Below, piece after piece: positions 1 to 8,333 of a stretch of DNA of 64,000 nucleotides. The translations under genes were made by a program, and so were the position numbers. The notes under the pieces were generated by a model, which ran no database searches, was not told the DNA's origin, and saw nothing but the letters and a program-made list of their open reading frames with translations. Positions within the stretch are counted from its first letter, which is position 1. Each line of letters begins with the position of its first letter. Source of the DNA: Gammaproteobacteria bacterium (GTDB lineage: Bacteria > Pseudomonadota > Gammaproteobacteria > Pseudomonadales > Pseudohongiellaceae); NCBI GenBank assembly GCA_030831125.1, contig JAURLQ010000089.1, positions 1 through 64,000 on the forward strand, read 5' to 3'.

Positions 1-50
1 ATGCGACCGAACTGGCACTCCGTGGTGCTCGTTTTCAAATCAGTAAAATA

Positions 51-87
51 GGTGTCCCTTGGATTGAGTGGGTGTCCCCTTGTATTG
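51..87. repeat. Two tandem GGTGTCCC-TTG motifs
   Basis: Two imperfect copies of a 16-17 base motif (51-66 and 71-87) lie just beyond the terminator of the cytochrome c peroxidase gene. They share GGTGTCCC followed by TTG and ATTG. Motifs of this type occur between genes in many gammaproteobacteria, but I cannot confirm a family from one pair. The stretch 1-50 shows no gene I can support. Confidence 0.3.
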
Positions 88-90
88 GTC

Positions 91-116
91 AAAAAAAACC
101 ACGCCGAAGCGTGGTC
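91..116 (-). terminator. Rho-independent terminator of the cytochrome c peroxidase gene
   Basis: Read on the minus strand, a six-base-pair CCACGC/GCGTGG stem (99-114) closed by a TTCG tetraloop is followed directly by eight T residues (91-98). It lies about 30 bases past the stop codon of the upstream minus-strand gene. Stable tetraloop, GC-rich stem and T tract make this a textbook intrinsic terminator. Confidence 0.9.
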
Positions 117-146
117 AAGAGGGGGTTCTGTTACTGGTGCTCAGAT

Positions 147-1139
147 TCAGTTGAACGGCTCCGGGCTGGGCGTATGTGCTGTTGACGGCGGCAGTATCGG
201 CAGCGCAAATGAAGGCTGATCTCCGGTCAGTGTCAGCAGGAAAGCCACAATATTGTCGACTTCCGGATCGCTCAGTACACGCCCCAACTGGATTCTGGAC
301 ATGATCTGTACTGCCTCAGACAGGGTTTTCACACCACCATCATGGAAGTAGGGATAGGTCAGTTCAATATTGCGCAACGTTGGCACCTTGAATACATTCA
401 GGTCATTGGCCTGACCGGTTACGCTGATACGGCCATGGGCTTCATTGTCCGTTTCGTAAGGCGCAACAATGCCGAATTTCATGAATGCCTCACCGCCCAG
501 TGCAGGACCTCTGTGACATGAAGTGCAGCCCATTGCCTTGAACAAGGCATAGCCATCCTGTTCCTGGTGCGTAAGCGCACTTTCATTACCACCGAGCCAC
601 TGGTCAAAGCGTGAGTTGGGTGTAACAAGCGTACGTTCAAATTCAGCAATGGCTGCAGTGACTCGCTCGATGTCAATACCGGGTGATCCGAAAGCAGTCT
701 CGAATTCAGACTGATAACCGGGAATTGATTCAAGCACATCTATTGCAAGTGTATGCGAGGATGCCATTTCTCCGGGGTTCGCGATCGGCCCGCCTGCCTG
801 CACCTGCAGGTCGGAAGCACGACCATCCCAGAATTGCGCCAGATTGAAAGAAGAATTCAGCACGGTAGGGGCATTGATTGGTCCCTGATTCCAGCCATGT
901 CCGATGGAAACAGGCAGGTTGTCTGTTCCGCCCATGCTGAGGTTGTGGCAGGAGTTGCAGGAAATGAAACCGGATTTCGACAATCGCGGATCAAAAAACA
1001 GCTTCTTGCCCAACTCCACTTTTGTCAGGTCGACATCTACCGGTATGGTGATGGGACTGAAAGGCTCCTGGGCATGAACCGCCACTGCACCAAGCCCCAG
1101 CAAAAGCCCTATGGAAAGACAGATTATGATGGTACGCAT
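147..1139 (-). CDS. Di-haem cytochrome c peroxidase (MauG/CcpA family)
   Basis: The 330-residue product should be a periplasmic di-haem peroxidase that reduces hydrogen peroxide with electrons from small cytochromes. It starts with a signal peptide (about residues 1-23, ending VHA). Two haem-binding CxxCH sites are visible, CNSCH at 61-65 and CTSCH at 205-209. Between them are the family motifs for the first domain (LGKKLFFDPRLS, residues 43-54) and the FWDGRA segment (103-108); YFHDGGV lies near the C-terminal haem ligand. Length matches the family. It stands alone, with its own terminator downstream and 388 bases before the divergent mltD. MauG-like modification enzymes share this fold, so the physiological substrate is not certain. 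Confidence 0.88.
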   Translation of the reverse strand: MRTIIICLSIGLLLGLGAVAVHAQEPFSPITIPVDVDLTKVELGKKLFFDPRLSKSGFISCNSCHNLSMGGTDNLPVSIGHGWNQGPINAPTVLNSSFNLAQFWDGRASDLQVQAGGPIANPGEMASSHTLAIDVLESIPGYQSEFETAFGSPGIDIERVTAAIAEFERTLVTPNSRFDQWLGGNESALTHQEQDGYALFKAMGCTSCHRGPALGGEAFMKFGIVAPYETDNEAHGRISVTGQANDLNVFKVPTLRNIELTYPYFHDGGVKTLSEAVQIMSRIQLGRVLSDPEVDNIVAFLLTLTGDQPSFALPILPPSTAHTPSPEPFN

Positions 1140-1527
1140 GTTGAATCCTGCAATTGGTGAATTAATGACAATCCCCGGATTGCATATGCCGTACCAACTT
1201 CCGGACCTACACAGAAATTATTTTATTCAATAAAATCAACATGTTGAAAATTTTACCAAGAATACCGTGCTTGTCTGCAACTACTTCGCACGATTCCATG
1301 TGTCAGAAATGACACCCTTTAGACAATATTGGCACGAAGCATGCATCAGAATACCCAGTTATTTCAAACCAGTTTCTTTTTGATGAAACGGAACTATTGA
1401 AGATCCTCGCTGACCAAGTGCCATACCCGGAGCAGTGGGATACAGCTCCCCATTTTTGAAAGTTCCAGTTTCCAACATGTGGCATTTATGGATAATGCCG
1501 TGGTCCTTTGCCTGAAGAGTTTTATTT
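1140..1527. other. Intergenic region between divergent peroxidase and mltD
   Basis: This 388-base AT-rich stretch has no convincing gene; short reading frames here are not conserved-looking. It holds a perfect palindrome (1300-1315) and a sigma-54-like element (1329-1345), described separately. Promoters for both flanking genes must lie here. Confidence 0.6.
1300..1345 (+). promoter_or_regulatory. Candidate sigma-54 promoter with upstream palindrome
   Basis: At 1329-1345 the sequence TTGGCACGAAGCATGCA has the GG-N10-GC spacing of -24/-12 promoters; the -24 part matches the consensus TTGGCACG exactly and the -12 part (ATGCA for TTGCA) misses one base. Immediately upstream (1300-1315) is a perfect palindrome, GTGTCA-GAAA-TGACAC, the shape of an activator site. 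It points toward mltD, about 180 bases before its start. Enhancer sites are usually further upstream, so the pairing is tentative. Confidence 0.35.
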
Positions 1528-3213
1528 GTGCCTCCGCATCGCTTATACCCACTCAGCATCACACTGATTTCACTGGCAATTTCTGCTTGCAGCAACACCA
1601 GCACTATCAATCCGGTTGCCGGAGAAGCGCAGACAAGTGCCGTAGAAGCATCAAAAGCACGCCCTGTGCCAGTGATCGAACGGCTGGTTTCCGAGGCACG
1701 TGCCAGGGGAGAAATACCTTTTGAGCTTCAGGGCAATGAAACTGAAGTAGCGCCCATAACCACCACTATTCCGATGACTGCCAACCGGGTGGTCGAACGC
1801 ACAATCAACGACTACCTGCAAAACCGGCGATCACTGCTCAGGATGTGGGTAGGTCGCAGCCACACCTATTTCCCGATGATTGAAAAGATTTTCGAGGAAG
1901 AAGGTGTGCCTGATGAGCTCAAATATCTGGCCCTGGGTGAAAGCAGTCTCAACCCTGTAGCCCGCAGTCCTGCCAATGCAGTTGGTATGTGGCAGTTCAT
2001 GGCTGGTACGGCTCGTGGCGAAGGGCTTCGCGTGGACAGCTGGGTCGACGAACGCCGCGACCCGGAATTGTCTACCAGGGCTGCAGCGAAACATCTCAAG
2101 GCTCTCAACAAGGACTATAACGGCAGATGGCATCTGACGGTCGCAGGCTACAACTGCAGTTACAGATGTATCACTCGTGCTATCCGCGCAGCCGGTGGTT
2201 CCATCGAATCACCACCAACCTACTGGGACATTTATCCCAACCTGCCGCGCGAAACACGGGAATTCGTCCCCAAATTCATAGCGGCAGCATTGATAGTTTC
2301 CAATCCCGGCTTCTATGGAATTGAAGTGGACGATTTCGGCTCGGAACTTGCCTGGGATACAGTCCGTATACAAGGCATGCTGAGCCTGGAAGATGCAGCG
2401 CAATTTGCCGGCACCGACATGGCAACCATCAGGGCCCTGAACCCGGCACTGCTCAGAACTTCATTGCCTGCCGATACAGAGCCGTATCCCCTGAAAATTC
2501 CCCGGGGCTCATACGATCGCTTTGTAGCGGCTTTCAATGCCGCACCTCCACAGAGCAAAACCGGTACCGGAGAATACATAGTCAAAAAAGGCGATACCCT
2601 GGACGCAATAGCACGGACCAACCAGAGCACAGTTGCAGAACTGCAGCAGGCGAACAATATTCGTGGTCATATCATCCAGATCAACCAGAAGCTGCTTATT
2701 CCCGGCATGTCGGGCAGTGGAGAAATCAGACTGGCCAGCACAGCACCTGAATCGATTGCATGGGGTGAGCATCATTTCCAGCCCATCGACCTTGGTGATG
2801 AATACCAGATAGTCCGCCAGTCCGGTACGGAAGCCGCGCCCTTGCTGGCCGTTAGTCTGAGAGTGCAGGAAGCTGATGAAGGTGCCATGGCATTGGTGCC
2901 GACTATCTACAAGGTCAGACGGGGTGACACGCTTGGAGCCATTGCCCAGCAGTTCGGCGTCTCTGTCGCCAGCATCCAGCAGGCAAACAACATCAACAAT
3001 TTCCTGATTTACCCTGATCAGGAGCTGACCATACATTCGGCTGCAAGTACCGACGCTGTCGGAATTGCCCAGGCCATTACCTATGAAGTACAGCGTGGGG
3101 ACAGTCTTTACCAGATAGCCCAGCGGTTCAATACCAGCGTGGACAACATCAAGCGCGCCAACAACCTGCGCAGCAACCTGATCCATCCTGGCCAGAGTCT
3201 GCGGGTAAACTGA
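1528..3213 (+). CDS. mltD: Membrane-bound lytic murein transglycosylase D, lipoprotein
   Basis: The enzyme cleaves the glycan strand of peptidoglycan, forming 1,6-anhydro-muramic ends, from the periplasmic face of the outer membrane. The start is GTG: it gives a lipoprotein signal ending ISAC, with Cys21 as the lipidation site. The SLT domain spans about residues 110-215, with catalytic Glu138 in ALGESS, the GMWQFM motif (153-158) and GYNCS (207-211). Three LysM peptidoglycan-binding domains follow at about 350-395, 459-503 and 517-561, each with the GDT/GDS-L-x-x-IA signature. Length of 561 residues and the lipoprotein-SLT-LysM order fit MltD. A long stem-loop terminates it. A sigma-54-like element lies upstream. 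Confidence 0.93.
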   Translation: MPPHRLYPLSITLISLAISACSNTSTINPVAGEAQTSAVEASKARPVPVIERLVSEARARGEIPFELQGNETEVAPITTTIPMTANRVVERTINDYLQNRRSLLRMWVGRSHTYFPMIEKIFEEEGVPDELKYLALGESSLNPVARSPANAVGMWQFMAGTARGEGLRVDSWVDERRDPELSTRAAAKHLKALNKDYNGRWHLTVAGYNCSYRCITRAIRAAGGSIESPPTYWDIYPNLPRETREFVPKFIAAALIVSNPGFYGIEVDDFGSELAWDTVRIQGMLSLEDAAQFAGTDMATIRALNPALLRTSLPADTEPYPLKIPRGSYDRFVAAFNAAPPQSKTGTGEYIVKKGDTLDAIARTNQSTVAELQQANNIRGHIIQINQKLLIPGMSGSGEIRLASTAPESIAWGEHHFQPIDLGDEYQIVRQSGTEAAPLLAVSLRVQEADEGAMALVPTIYKVRRGDTLGAIAQQFGVSVASIQQANNINNFLIYPDQELTIHSAASTDAVGIAQAITYEVQRGDSLYQIAQRFNTSVDNIKRANNLRSNLIHPGQSLRVN

Positions 3214-3233
3214 ATAAATGGGGTCAATAAACA

Positions 3234-3290
3234 GGGGGCAGATGAAAATTAATTTCCAGGTTTAATTTTCATCTGCCCCCATTTGTTTTT
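3234..3290 (+). terminator. Long inverted repeat/terminator between convergent mltD and ammonia-lyase
   Basis: A perfect 19-base-pair stem (3234-3252 with 3262-3280) and a nine-base loop are followed on the plus strand by ATTTGTTTTTATT. It sits between two convergent genes, 20 bases past the mltD stop. The arm GGGGGCAGATGAAAATT resembles the arm of the inverted repeat at 17683-17768 (GGGTCAGAGTAAGTT), so it may belong to a dispersed repeat family doing terminator duty. Confidence 0.75.
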
Positions 3291-3291
3291 A

Positions 3292-4971
3292 TTAAAACAA
3301 TTGCTGTCTGACCGCTGCCATTGACTGTACTATTTTTCCATCCTGCTGCAGATCTGCCACTATCTTCGCCAGATAGACATCCATCTCCTGTTCGTCATCA
3401 TTCCTGATCAGGGCTTTGCTGCCATCCGGCTCAACATTGATTACCCGGTATACCGCTGCATAAAGCTCCCTGCTTGCAGGAGAGAGTGTGGCTAGCCCAT
3501 CGTAATGACCGGCAACCAGCTTGCTGCGCAACTCCGCAGCCTGCATGCCAAAAAGCAGCGCCACAGCCACGTAGTGCTGGAATATTTCCACTGCCCGCCG
3601 AGAGAGATTGGCTGATCCGTAGCCCTGGCTGTTGATATTCTGGTTGAAGCCTTCAGCATGGCTGGGGTAATGGCTTACAAGCGAATTACCATAGAACATC
3701 AACTGCGGCATGATGCAGTTGCCACAAATCTGCAGGCTCTGCAGTCCGCCATTGATCGTGCGCTCGGGGTTGCCCACAAGCATCGCAGGCAAACCATTGT
3801 TGAAGGCCGGCATCGCTGCCATGGCAATCTGGATATCGAGATGCTTGGCCAACAGTCCGATGTGGTAACGCAACTGGTCCATGCCAACCCCGATGTACTG
3901 ACCCAGGAAATTGCCGCCGTGATAGGTAAGCCCCCGCTCATGATCCACCAGCGGATTGTCGGTGGCGGAATTCATTTCCATTTCCACCTGAGAGGCGATC
4001 AGGCGAATACCATCCACAACCGGTCCCATGTACTGGGGCAGGCATCGCAACGAATAGCGGTCCTGGATGGGTTCGTCTCCACCCCTGAATTCATGCTGAC
4101 CATCCAGCTCATCAGCAATCAGGATTGAGCCTTTCAGCAATTGGAGCATCACATCTGCAGCAGCGACCTGACCCGGTAAAGGCTTGTGTTGATGAATGAA
4201 AGGATGAAAGCTCTGGTTGGTTGCTGCCAGCCCCTGGAACAACAGGGCATGCACGCCGAAACTCAGGGCCAGCAAGTTCTGCATGTCATGCACACAGCCA
4301 GCCGCGATGGCTGTCATGACCGAAGTACCGTTTACCATGGCCAATCCTTCTTTCGGTCCGAGGGTTTCCGGCCCTATCCCGAGGGTATCAACCAGGGTCC
4401 TTGCCCCCACTACCCTGCCCTGGTAGTCCACTTTCCAGCCATCATCCAGTCCGATAAGACAGGCTGTGATGTATGACAAAGGAGAAAGGTCTCCGCTGGC
4501 CCCGATGGAACAGAATTCGTAGACATGGGGTGTGGCCCCTTCATTCAGAAAAGTCCCCATGCGCTCGATCATGCTCATGCGTATGCCTGAAGCCCCGCGC
4601 AGATGCGAATTCATGCGTAACAGGATCGCGCCCCTGACATCGGCACCCGGAATCCGGTTACCGGTACCCACCTTGTGAAACCATGGAATGTTGTTCTGCA
4701 GCTCAACAGCCTGCTCTTTGGATATGGTTTTGAAGGCCATGGCCCCGAAACCGCTGGTTACCCCGTAAATTGGCTGATTGTCTGCCACGGCCTGCAGGAT
4801 GAAATCTGCACTGCGTTTGACCCTTTGCTGGATTTCAGGCGAATCACTGATCCCCACAGCAGCACCTTGCCTCGCTACGCTGATCAGATCACTGATCGCA
4901 AGTCCTTCTCCCTGAAGGATTATTCTGTTTTTCCCAGGTTGCATTCCGATACTCCGGCAGGTCAAATTCAA
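3292..4971 (-). CDS. Histidine/phenylalanine/tyrosine ammonia-lyase family protein (MIO enzyme)
   Basis: The 559-residue protein belongs to the lyases that remove ammonia from an aromatic amino acid using the autocatalytic MIO cofactor. The Ala158-Ser159-Gly160 triad that forms MIO sits in IGASGDLSPL. The catalytic Tyr69 is in YGVTSGFG, and EGLAMVNGTS follows. The protein is about 50 residues longer than typical HutH and there are no other hut genes nearby. The selectivity position after LQNN reads WFH (97-99) rather than the SH usual in histidine lyases, so a tyrosine or phenylalanine substrate, or an aminomutase role, is open. A downstream Met10 could be the true start. It is convergent with mltD and divergent from rpsU. 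Confidence 0.85.
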   Translation of the reverse strand: MNLTCRSIGMQPGKNRIILQGEGLAISDLISVARQGAAVGISDSPEIQQRVKRSADFILQAVADNQPIYGVTSGFGAMAFKTISKEQAVELQNNIPWFHKVGTGNRIPGADVRGAILLRMNSHLRGASGIRMSMIERMGTFLNEGATPHVYEFCSIGASGDLSPLSYITACLIGLDDGWKVDYQGRVVGARTLVDTLGIGPETLGPKEGLAMVNGTSVMTAIAAGCVHDMQNLLALSFGVHALLFQGLAATNQSFHPFIHQHKPLPGQVAAADVMLQLLKGSILIADELDGQHEFRGGDEPIQDRYSLRCLPQYMGPVVDGIRLIASQVEMEMNSATDNPLVDHERGLTYHGGNFLGQYIGVGMDQLRYHIGLLAKHLDIQIAMAAMPAFNNGLPAMLVGNPERTINGGLQSLQICGNCIMPQLMFYGNSLVSHYPSHAEGFNQNINSQGYGSANLSRRAVEIFQHYVAVALLFGMQAAELRSKLVAGHYDGLATLSPASRELYAAVYRVINVEPDGSKALIRNDDEQEMDVYLAKIVADLQQDGKIVQSMAAVRQQLF

Positions 4972-5156
4972 GGTGGCGGATTATACCCGCCAAGCCCGGT
5001 TTTTGCTTTGCAATTGCCCGCGTGACCCATTACAATCCGCACCCCTGTTACCAGCCACCCGGCTGGTCTTTGTTTTTGCAAGCGTTAAACAAGCGTTCAT
5101 TCAGAAACAACAACAGACAAATCAATAAACTGGTACTGGATTAACTGGAAGCGAAT

Positions 5157-5372
5157 ATGCCTGTCGTCCGTATAAAAGAAAACGAGCCTTTTGACGTTGC
5201 CCTGCGCCGTTTCAAGCGTTCCTGTGAAAAAGCCGGTGTACTGGCTGAAGTACGTCGTCGCGAGTTCTATGAAAAGCCTACTTCCGTGCGCAAACGCAAG
5301 GCAGCTGCTGCTGTAAAGCGTCATCAGAAGAAAGTATCCCGCGAAACCCGCCGCACCCAGCGTTTATACTGA
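5157..5372 (+). CDS. rpsU: 30S ribosomal protein S21
   Basis: The 71-residue basic protein begins [18 protein letters not shown], characteristic of bS21, and ends in an Arg/Lys-rich helix. It binds 16S rRNA in the small subunit and supports translation initiation. Its length equals the gammaproteobacterial standard. It opens the macromolecular-synthesis block: yqeY follows after 22 bases and dnaG and rpoD lie further on, as in the classical rpsU-dnaG-rpoD arrangement. Confidence 0.98.
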   Translation: MPVVRIKENEPFDVALRRFKRSCEKAGVLAEVRRREFYEKPTSVRKRKAAAAVKRHQKKVSRETRRTQRLY

Positions 5373-5394
5373 TCCCCCGGATCAGGTTCCTGTC

Positions 5395-5847
5395 ATGGCA
5401 GATCACCCGATCAAGGCCCGCATTACGGAAGCGATGAAAGACGCAATGCGGGCGCGGGAAAAAGAACGCCTTGGCACCATCAGGCTTATTCTGGCCGATT
5501 TCAAGAAGATCGAAGTGGATGAACGCATTGATGTGGACGACACACGTGCCGTTTCTGTGCTCGACAAAATGGTCAAGCAGCGCCGCGAATCCATCAAGCA
5601 GTACGAAGCCGGTGGCCGCCCTGAACTGGCAGCCGCTGAACAGGCTGAAATTGAAGTTATCAGCGAATTCCTGCCAGCAGCCCTTTCAGAAGACGAAGTA
5701 AAAGCCATCATCAACAAGGCTATCGCCGAATCCGGCGCAAGCGGTATGAAAGACATGGGCGCCGTCATGAACATTGCCCGCCCCCAACTCACCGGCCGCG
5801 CTGACATGGGCCAGGTAAGCCAACTGGTCAAGCAGCTACTTGCCTGA
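5395..5847 (+). CDS. yqeY: GatB/YqeY domain protein
   Basis: The 150-residue protein consists of one YqeY domain, the tRNA-binding helical module also found at the C terminus of GatB and some glutaminyl-tRNA synthetases. The motifs RLILADFKKIEVDER (28-42) and the C-terminal GMKDMGAVMN (115-124) with GRADM are typical. It is 22 bases after rpsU and surely co-transcribed. In many bacteria it sits between rpsU and dnaG; here dnaG is 2.5 kb away because an opposing TonB receptor gene lies between. Its stop is three bases from the convergent receptor stop. Confidence 0.93.
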   Translation: MADHPIKARITEAMKDAMRAREKERLGTIRLILADFKKIEVDERIDVDDTRAVSVLDKMVKQRRESIKQYEAGGRPELAAAEQAEIEVISEFLPAALSEDEVKAIINKAIAESGASGMKDMGAVMNIARPQLTGRADMGQVSQLVKQLLA

Positions 5848-5850
5848 CCC

Positions 5851-8091
5851 TCAGAATTGCATTCTTACACCTGCCAGCGCCGTTCTGCCACGGTTGGGTC
5901 TGGCGCCATAAGGCTGCCTTCCCATGATCTCGGCTGTATCTGCCAGATTTTCCACCCTGCCGTAAAAGCTGATAACCGGGCTGAACCGATAGTTGGCTGA
6001 AAGATCCGTAATCAGGGTCGCATCAGTCCTCTCAAACGCGTTACATCCACCGCTTACGCAAACTTCATCAATGAAATTGAGAGACAGGTTCAAATCCCAG
6101 CTTTCCTGCCCTATACCTGCAGACAATCGCCATTGATGCCCTGGAAGGTAGGGGATCGGATCTCCCTTGCTGACATCTCCGAAAAATCCTGTATCTGCTA
6201 TATCCGAATCGAATTGCCCATCGGTCCAGGTCCAGGTAAATGAAAGCGGGAACTGCAGCCCTGCAGTTTCCAGTGTTGTTGCTGCCTGCAGTTCTGTGCC
6301 CTTCACTGTTGCTGCATCGCCATTGAAGGTATCACCAACCACGCAATCCACACCTGATGAAGCAGTGCATACTCCCACCAGGTTTTCGTAATTGCTGTAG
6401 AAGCCGATCAATTCCAACCGGGTATTGCCTGAGGCAAATCTGAAGCCTGTTTCATAATTGTAGGATTGTTCAGCCTTTTGCCCGGGCTGATTGGAGGGTG
6501 CTGAAAAGCCTTTGTGCACACCTGCTATGAGTCGCAAACTGTCTGCAACCTGCACCGTTACGCCGAACCCGGGTAACCAGACCTTTTCAGTATTGGTACG
6601 CTTGTCACGGAAATTTCTTGCCTCTGCACCATTGAAGCGGACTCTTTGCTGGTCTATATCTTCATAGCGAATACCGGGTGTAAATTGCCAGTTTCCTATG
6701 CTTATTGTGTCCTGTAAAAATGCAGAGAATGCTTCAGCCTGTTGTATCTGGTTGCCAGCGCCCCCGGCTTCGCCAATCGCATTGAACACAAGCCTGCCAT
6801 CCAGTTGCTGCCAGCTTGTGTCGTGCTGGAAACGATCTTCCGCATCTTCGTGATAGCGTAAACCACTGCTTAGTTCATGTGTAACCGCTCCCTGATTGAG
6901 CTGCCATTGAAAGCCCAATTGCACACCTTTGGAATAGTAATCACGGTTGTTGGCCCGGGATGCAATGCTGCCGAACGGTGTATCCATGCTGCCATCCATA
7001 ATGGCCATGAGTTGCGCAGCACTATAGGCACCACGTCCGACGCCATTGTTGATACTGTCAATTATTGAAGACCAGCTTGTTCGGGACAATTCAGCAACAG
7101 AATTGCTGCCATCAAAATCCATGCCTTCAGTCTTGAACCAGTTGCGTGCATGGTCGTTGCGGTAGATAACCGCTGTAAATCCGGTATTCTCAGAAGGATT
7201 GAAGCCATAACGCAGTATCGCCTGTGTGTGCTCAGTCTGGATATTGTCAAGTTCGCTGAGCCCGTACCGCCTGTATGGTGAAGCGCTGAAATCAGCATCA
7301 GCAAGCCCGAGATAACTCTGGTTGGAATCCTGATTGGTAGCCTGCAACTTCAACTCGATACTGTGAGCTGAATCTATGGGTGCATAAGCAAGTTTGAGTG
7401 TGTAGTCTTGCAGTGAAAGTCCCGTATCACGATTGCTTCGATCAATAGTCTGGAAACCGTCAGATTCCCACAAATGGGTTTCCAGCAACGCTCCAAAACC
7501 GTTGTCGGAAAAACCACCATACCAGGCATGCAGACGATTACTGCTGTTCTGTCCTGTCTCTGCCAGAACATATCCTGCTTTCGAAGCAGGAATTGGTGTT
7601 GAAACCATGTTCAATGCTCCGCCAGTGGTATATGGTCCCTGGGTTATGGCGCTCGGACCCTTGACTACTTCAACAGCATGCATGCGCCCGGAAGTGGGGA
7701 AGTAATAGGCGGCAGGGGCTGCATAGGGCGCAGGTGCAATCAGGACATTGTCTTCCAGAAGTGTGATACGGCTGCTCCGTTCACTTGCCACACCTCGAAT
7801 ACTCAAATTGGGGCGCAGTCCGAATCCGTCTTCGATCTGGACATACACACCCGGAACCTCCCGAAGAATGCGCTGGATATCGGAATAGGAAAAAACTGCC
7901 AGCTGTTCCGGACTGATGAAATGTACCGCACCGGCTGATCGACTGGCTTCTTCGGCATTCCCGACTATGCTTACTTCTTCTATTGAAGCTGGACTTTGGG
8001 CAGAAACCTGGCCAGCAAGCTGGATAGCAAATGCCAGCGTGCTGTATTTTCCAATTGTCTTGCGTGGACCTGAAAATGAATTGCGTTTCAT
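5851..8091 (-). CDS. TonB-dependent ferric-siderophore receptor, FecA-like
   Basis: A 746-residue outer-membrane receptor that would import a ferric chelate with energy from TonB-ExbBD. A signal peptide (about 1-31, ending VSAQ) precedes the plug domain (about 37-170), with IQRILREVPGVYVQ and NLSIRGV motifs and the plug segment VEVVKGPSAITQG. The remainder is a 22-strand barrel ending in the required aromatic residue (GVRMQF). A perfect Fur operator lies 28 bases before the start codon, so repression by iron-loaded Fur is predicted. It is transcribed against, and placed inside, the rpsU-yqeY-dnaG-rpoD block, suggesting a later insertion. No regulator or TonB genes adjoin it. The ligand is unknown. 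Confidence 0.92.
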   Translation of the reverse strand: MKRNSFSGPRKTIGKYSTLAFAIQLAGQVSAQSPASIEEVSIVGNAEEASRSAGAVHFISPEQLAVFSYSDIQRILREVPGVYVQIEDGFGLRPNLSIRGVASERSSRITLLEDNVLIAPAPYAAPAAYYFPTSGRMHAVEVVKGPSAITQGPYTTGGALNMVSTPIPASKAGYVLAETGQNSSNRLHAWYGGFSDNGFGALLETHLWESDGFQTIDRSNRDTGLSLQDYTLKLAYAPIDSAHSIELKLQATNQDSNQSYLGLADADFSASPYRRYGLSELDNIQTEHTQAILRYGFNPSENTGFTAVIYRNDHARNWFKTEGMDFDGSNSVAELSRTSWSSIIDSINNGVGRGAYSAAQLMAIMDGSMDTPFGSIASRANNRDYYSKGVQLGFQWQLNQGAVTHELSSGLRYHEDAEDRFQHDTSWQQLDGRLVFNAIGEAGGAGNQIQQAEAFSAFLQDTISIGNWQFTPGIRYEDIDQQRVRFNGAEARNFRDKRTNTEKVWLPGFGVTVQVADSLRLIAGVHKGFSAPSNQPGQKAEQSYNYETGFRFASGNTRLELIGFYSNYENLVGVCTASSGVDCVVGDTFNGDAATVKGTELQAATTLETAGLQFPLSFTWTWTDGQFDSDIADTGFFGDVSKGDPIPYLPGHQWRLSAGIGQESWDLNLSLNFIDEVCVSGGCNAFERTDATLITDLSANYRFSPVISFYGRVENLADTAEIMGRQPYGARPNRGRTALAGVRMQF

Positions 8092-8118
8092 GATGACTCC
8101 GACCAGTTTTGATCTTAA

Positions 8119-8133
8119 TGATAATGATTATCA
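8119..8133 (-). promoter_or_regulatory. Fur box upstream of the TonB receptor
   Basis: TGATAATGATTATCA is a perfect 7-1-7 inverted repeat matching the core Fur consensus, with flanking AA/TT extending the symmetry. It lies 28 bases upstream of the receptor start on the minus strand, a position that blocks promoter access. dnaG is divergent, about 200 bases away, and is less likely to be affected. Confidence 0.92.
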
Positions 8134-8333
8134 TTTATATTCGCGGTTGAAATCAACTCCCATTCCTGATTTTTCCCAATTCAGGAAATCAAGTCAGGCC
8201 ACCACCAGCAATCTGGTACCTTAAGCTCAGTGGCGGACCAATACACCAGCTCAAGTTACTGTGTTGCTGAAAGCGTGGCTGCTAGACTTGCATTCCGATT
8301 TCTCCAGGCCCTGGTCTGGTAACCTGTATTCTT

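Noticed and set aside
753-1160. Plus-strand 135-residue frame over the peroxidase gene
   Set aside because: It is antisense to conserved haem-binding coding sequence and has no ribosome-binding site or family motif.
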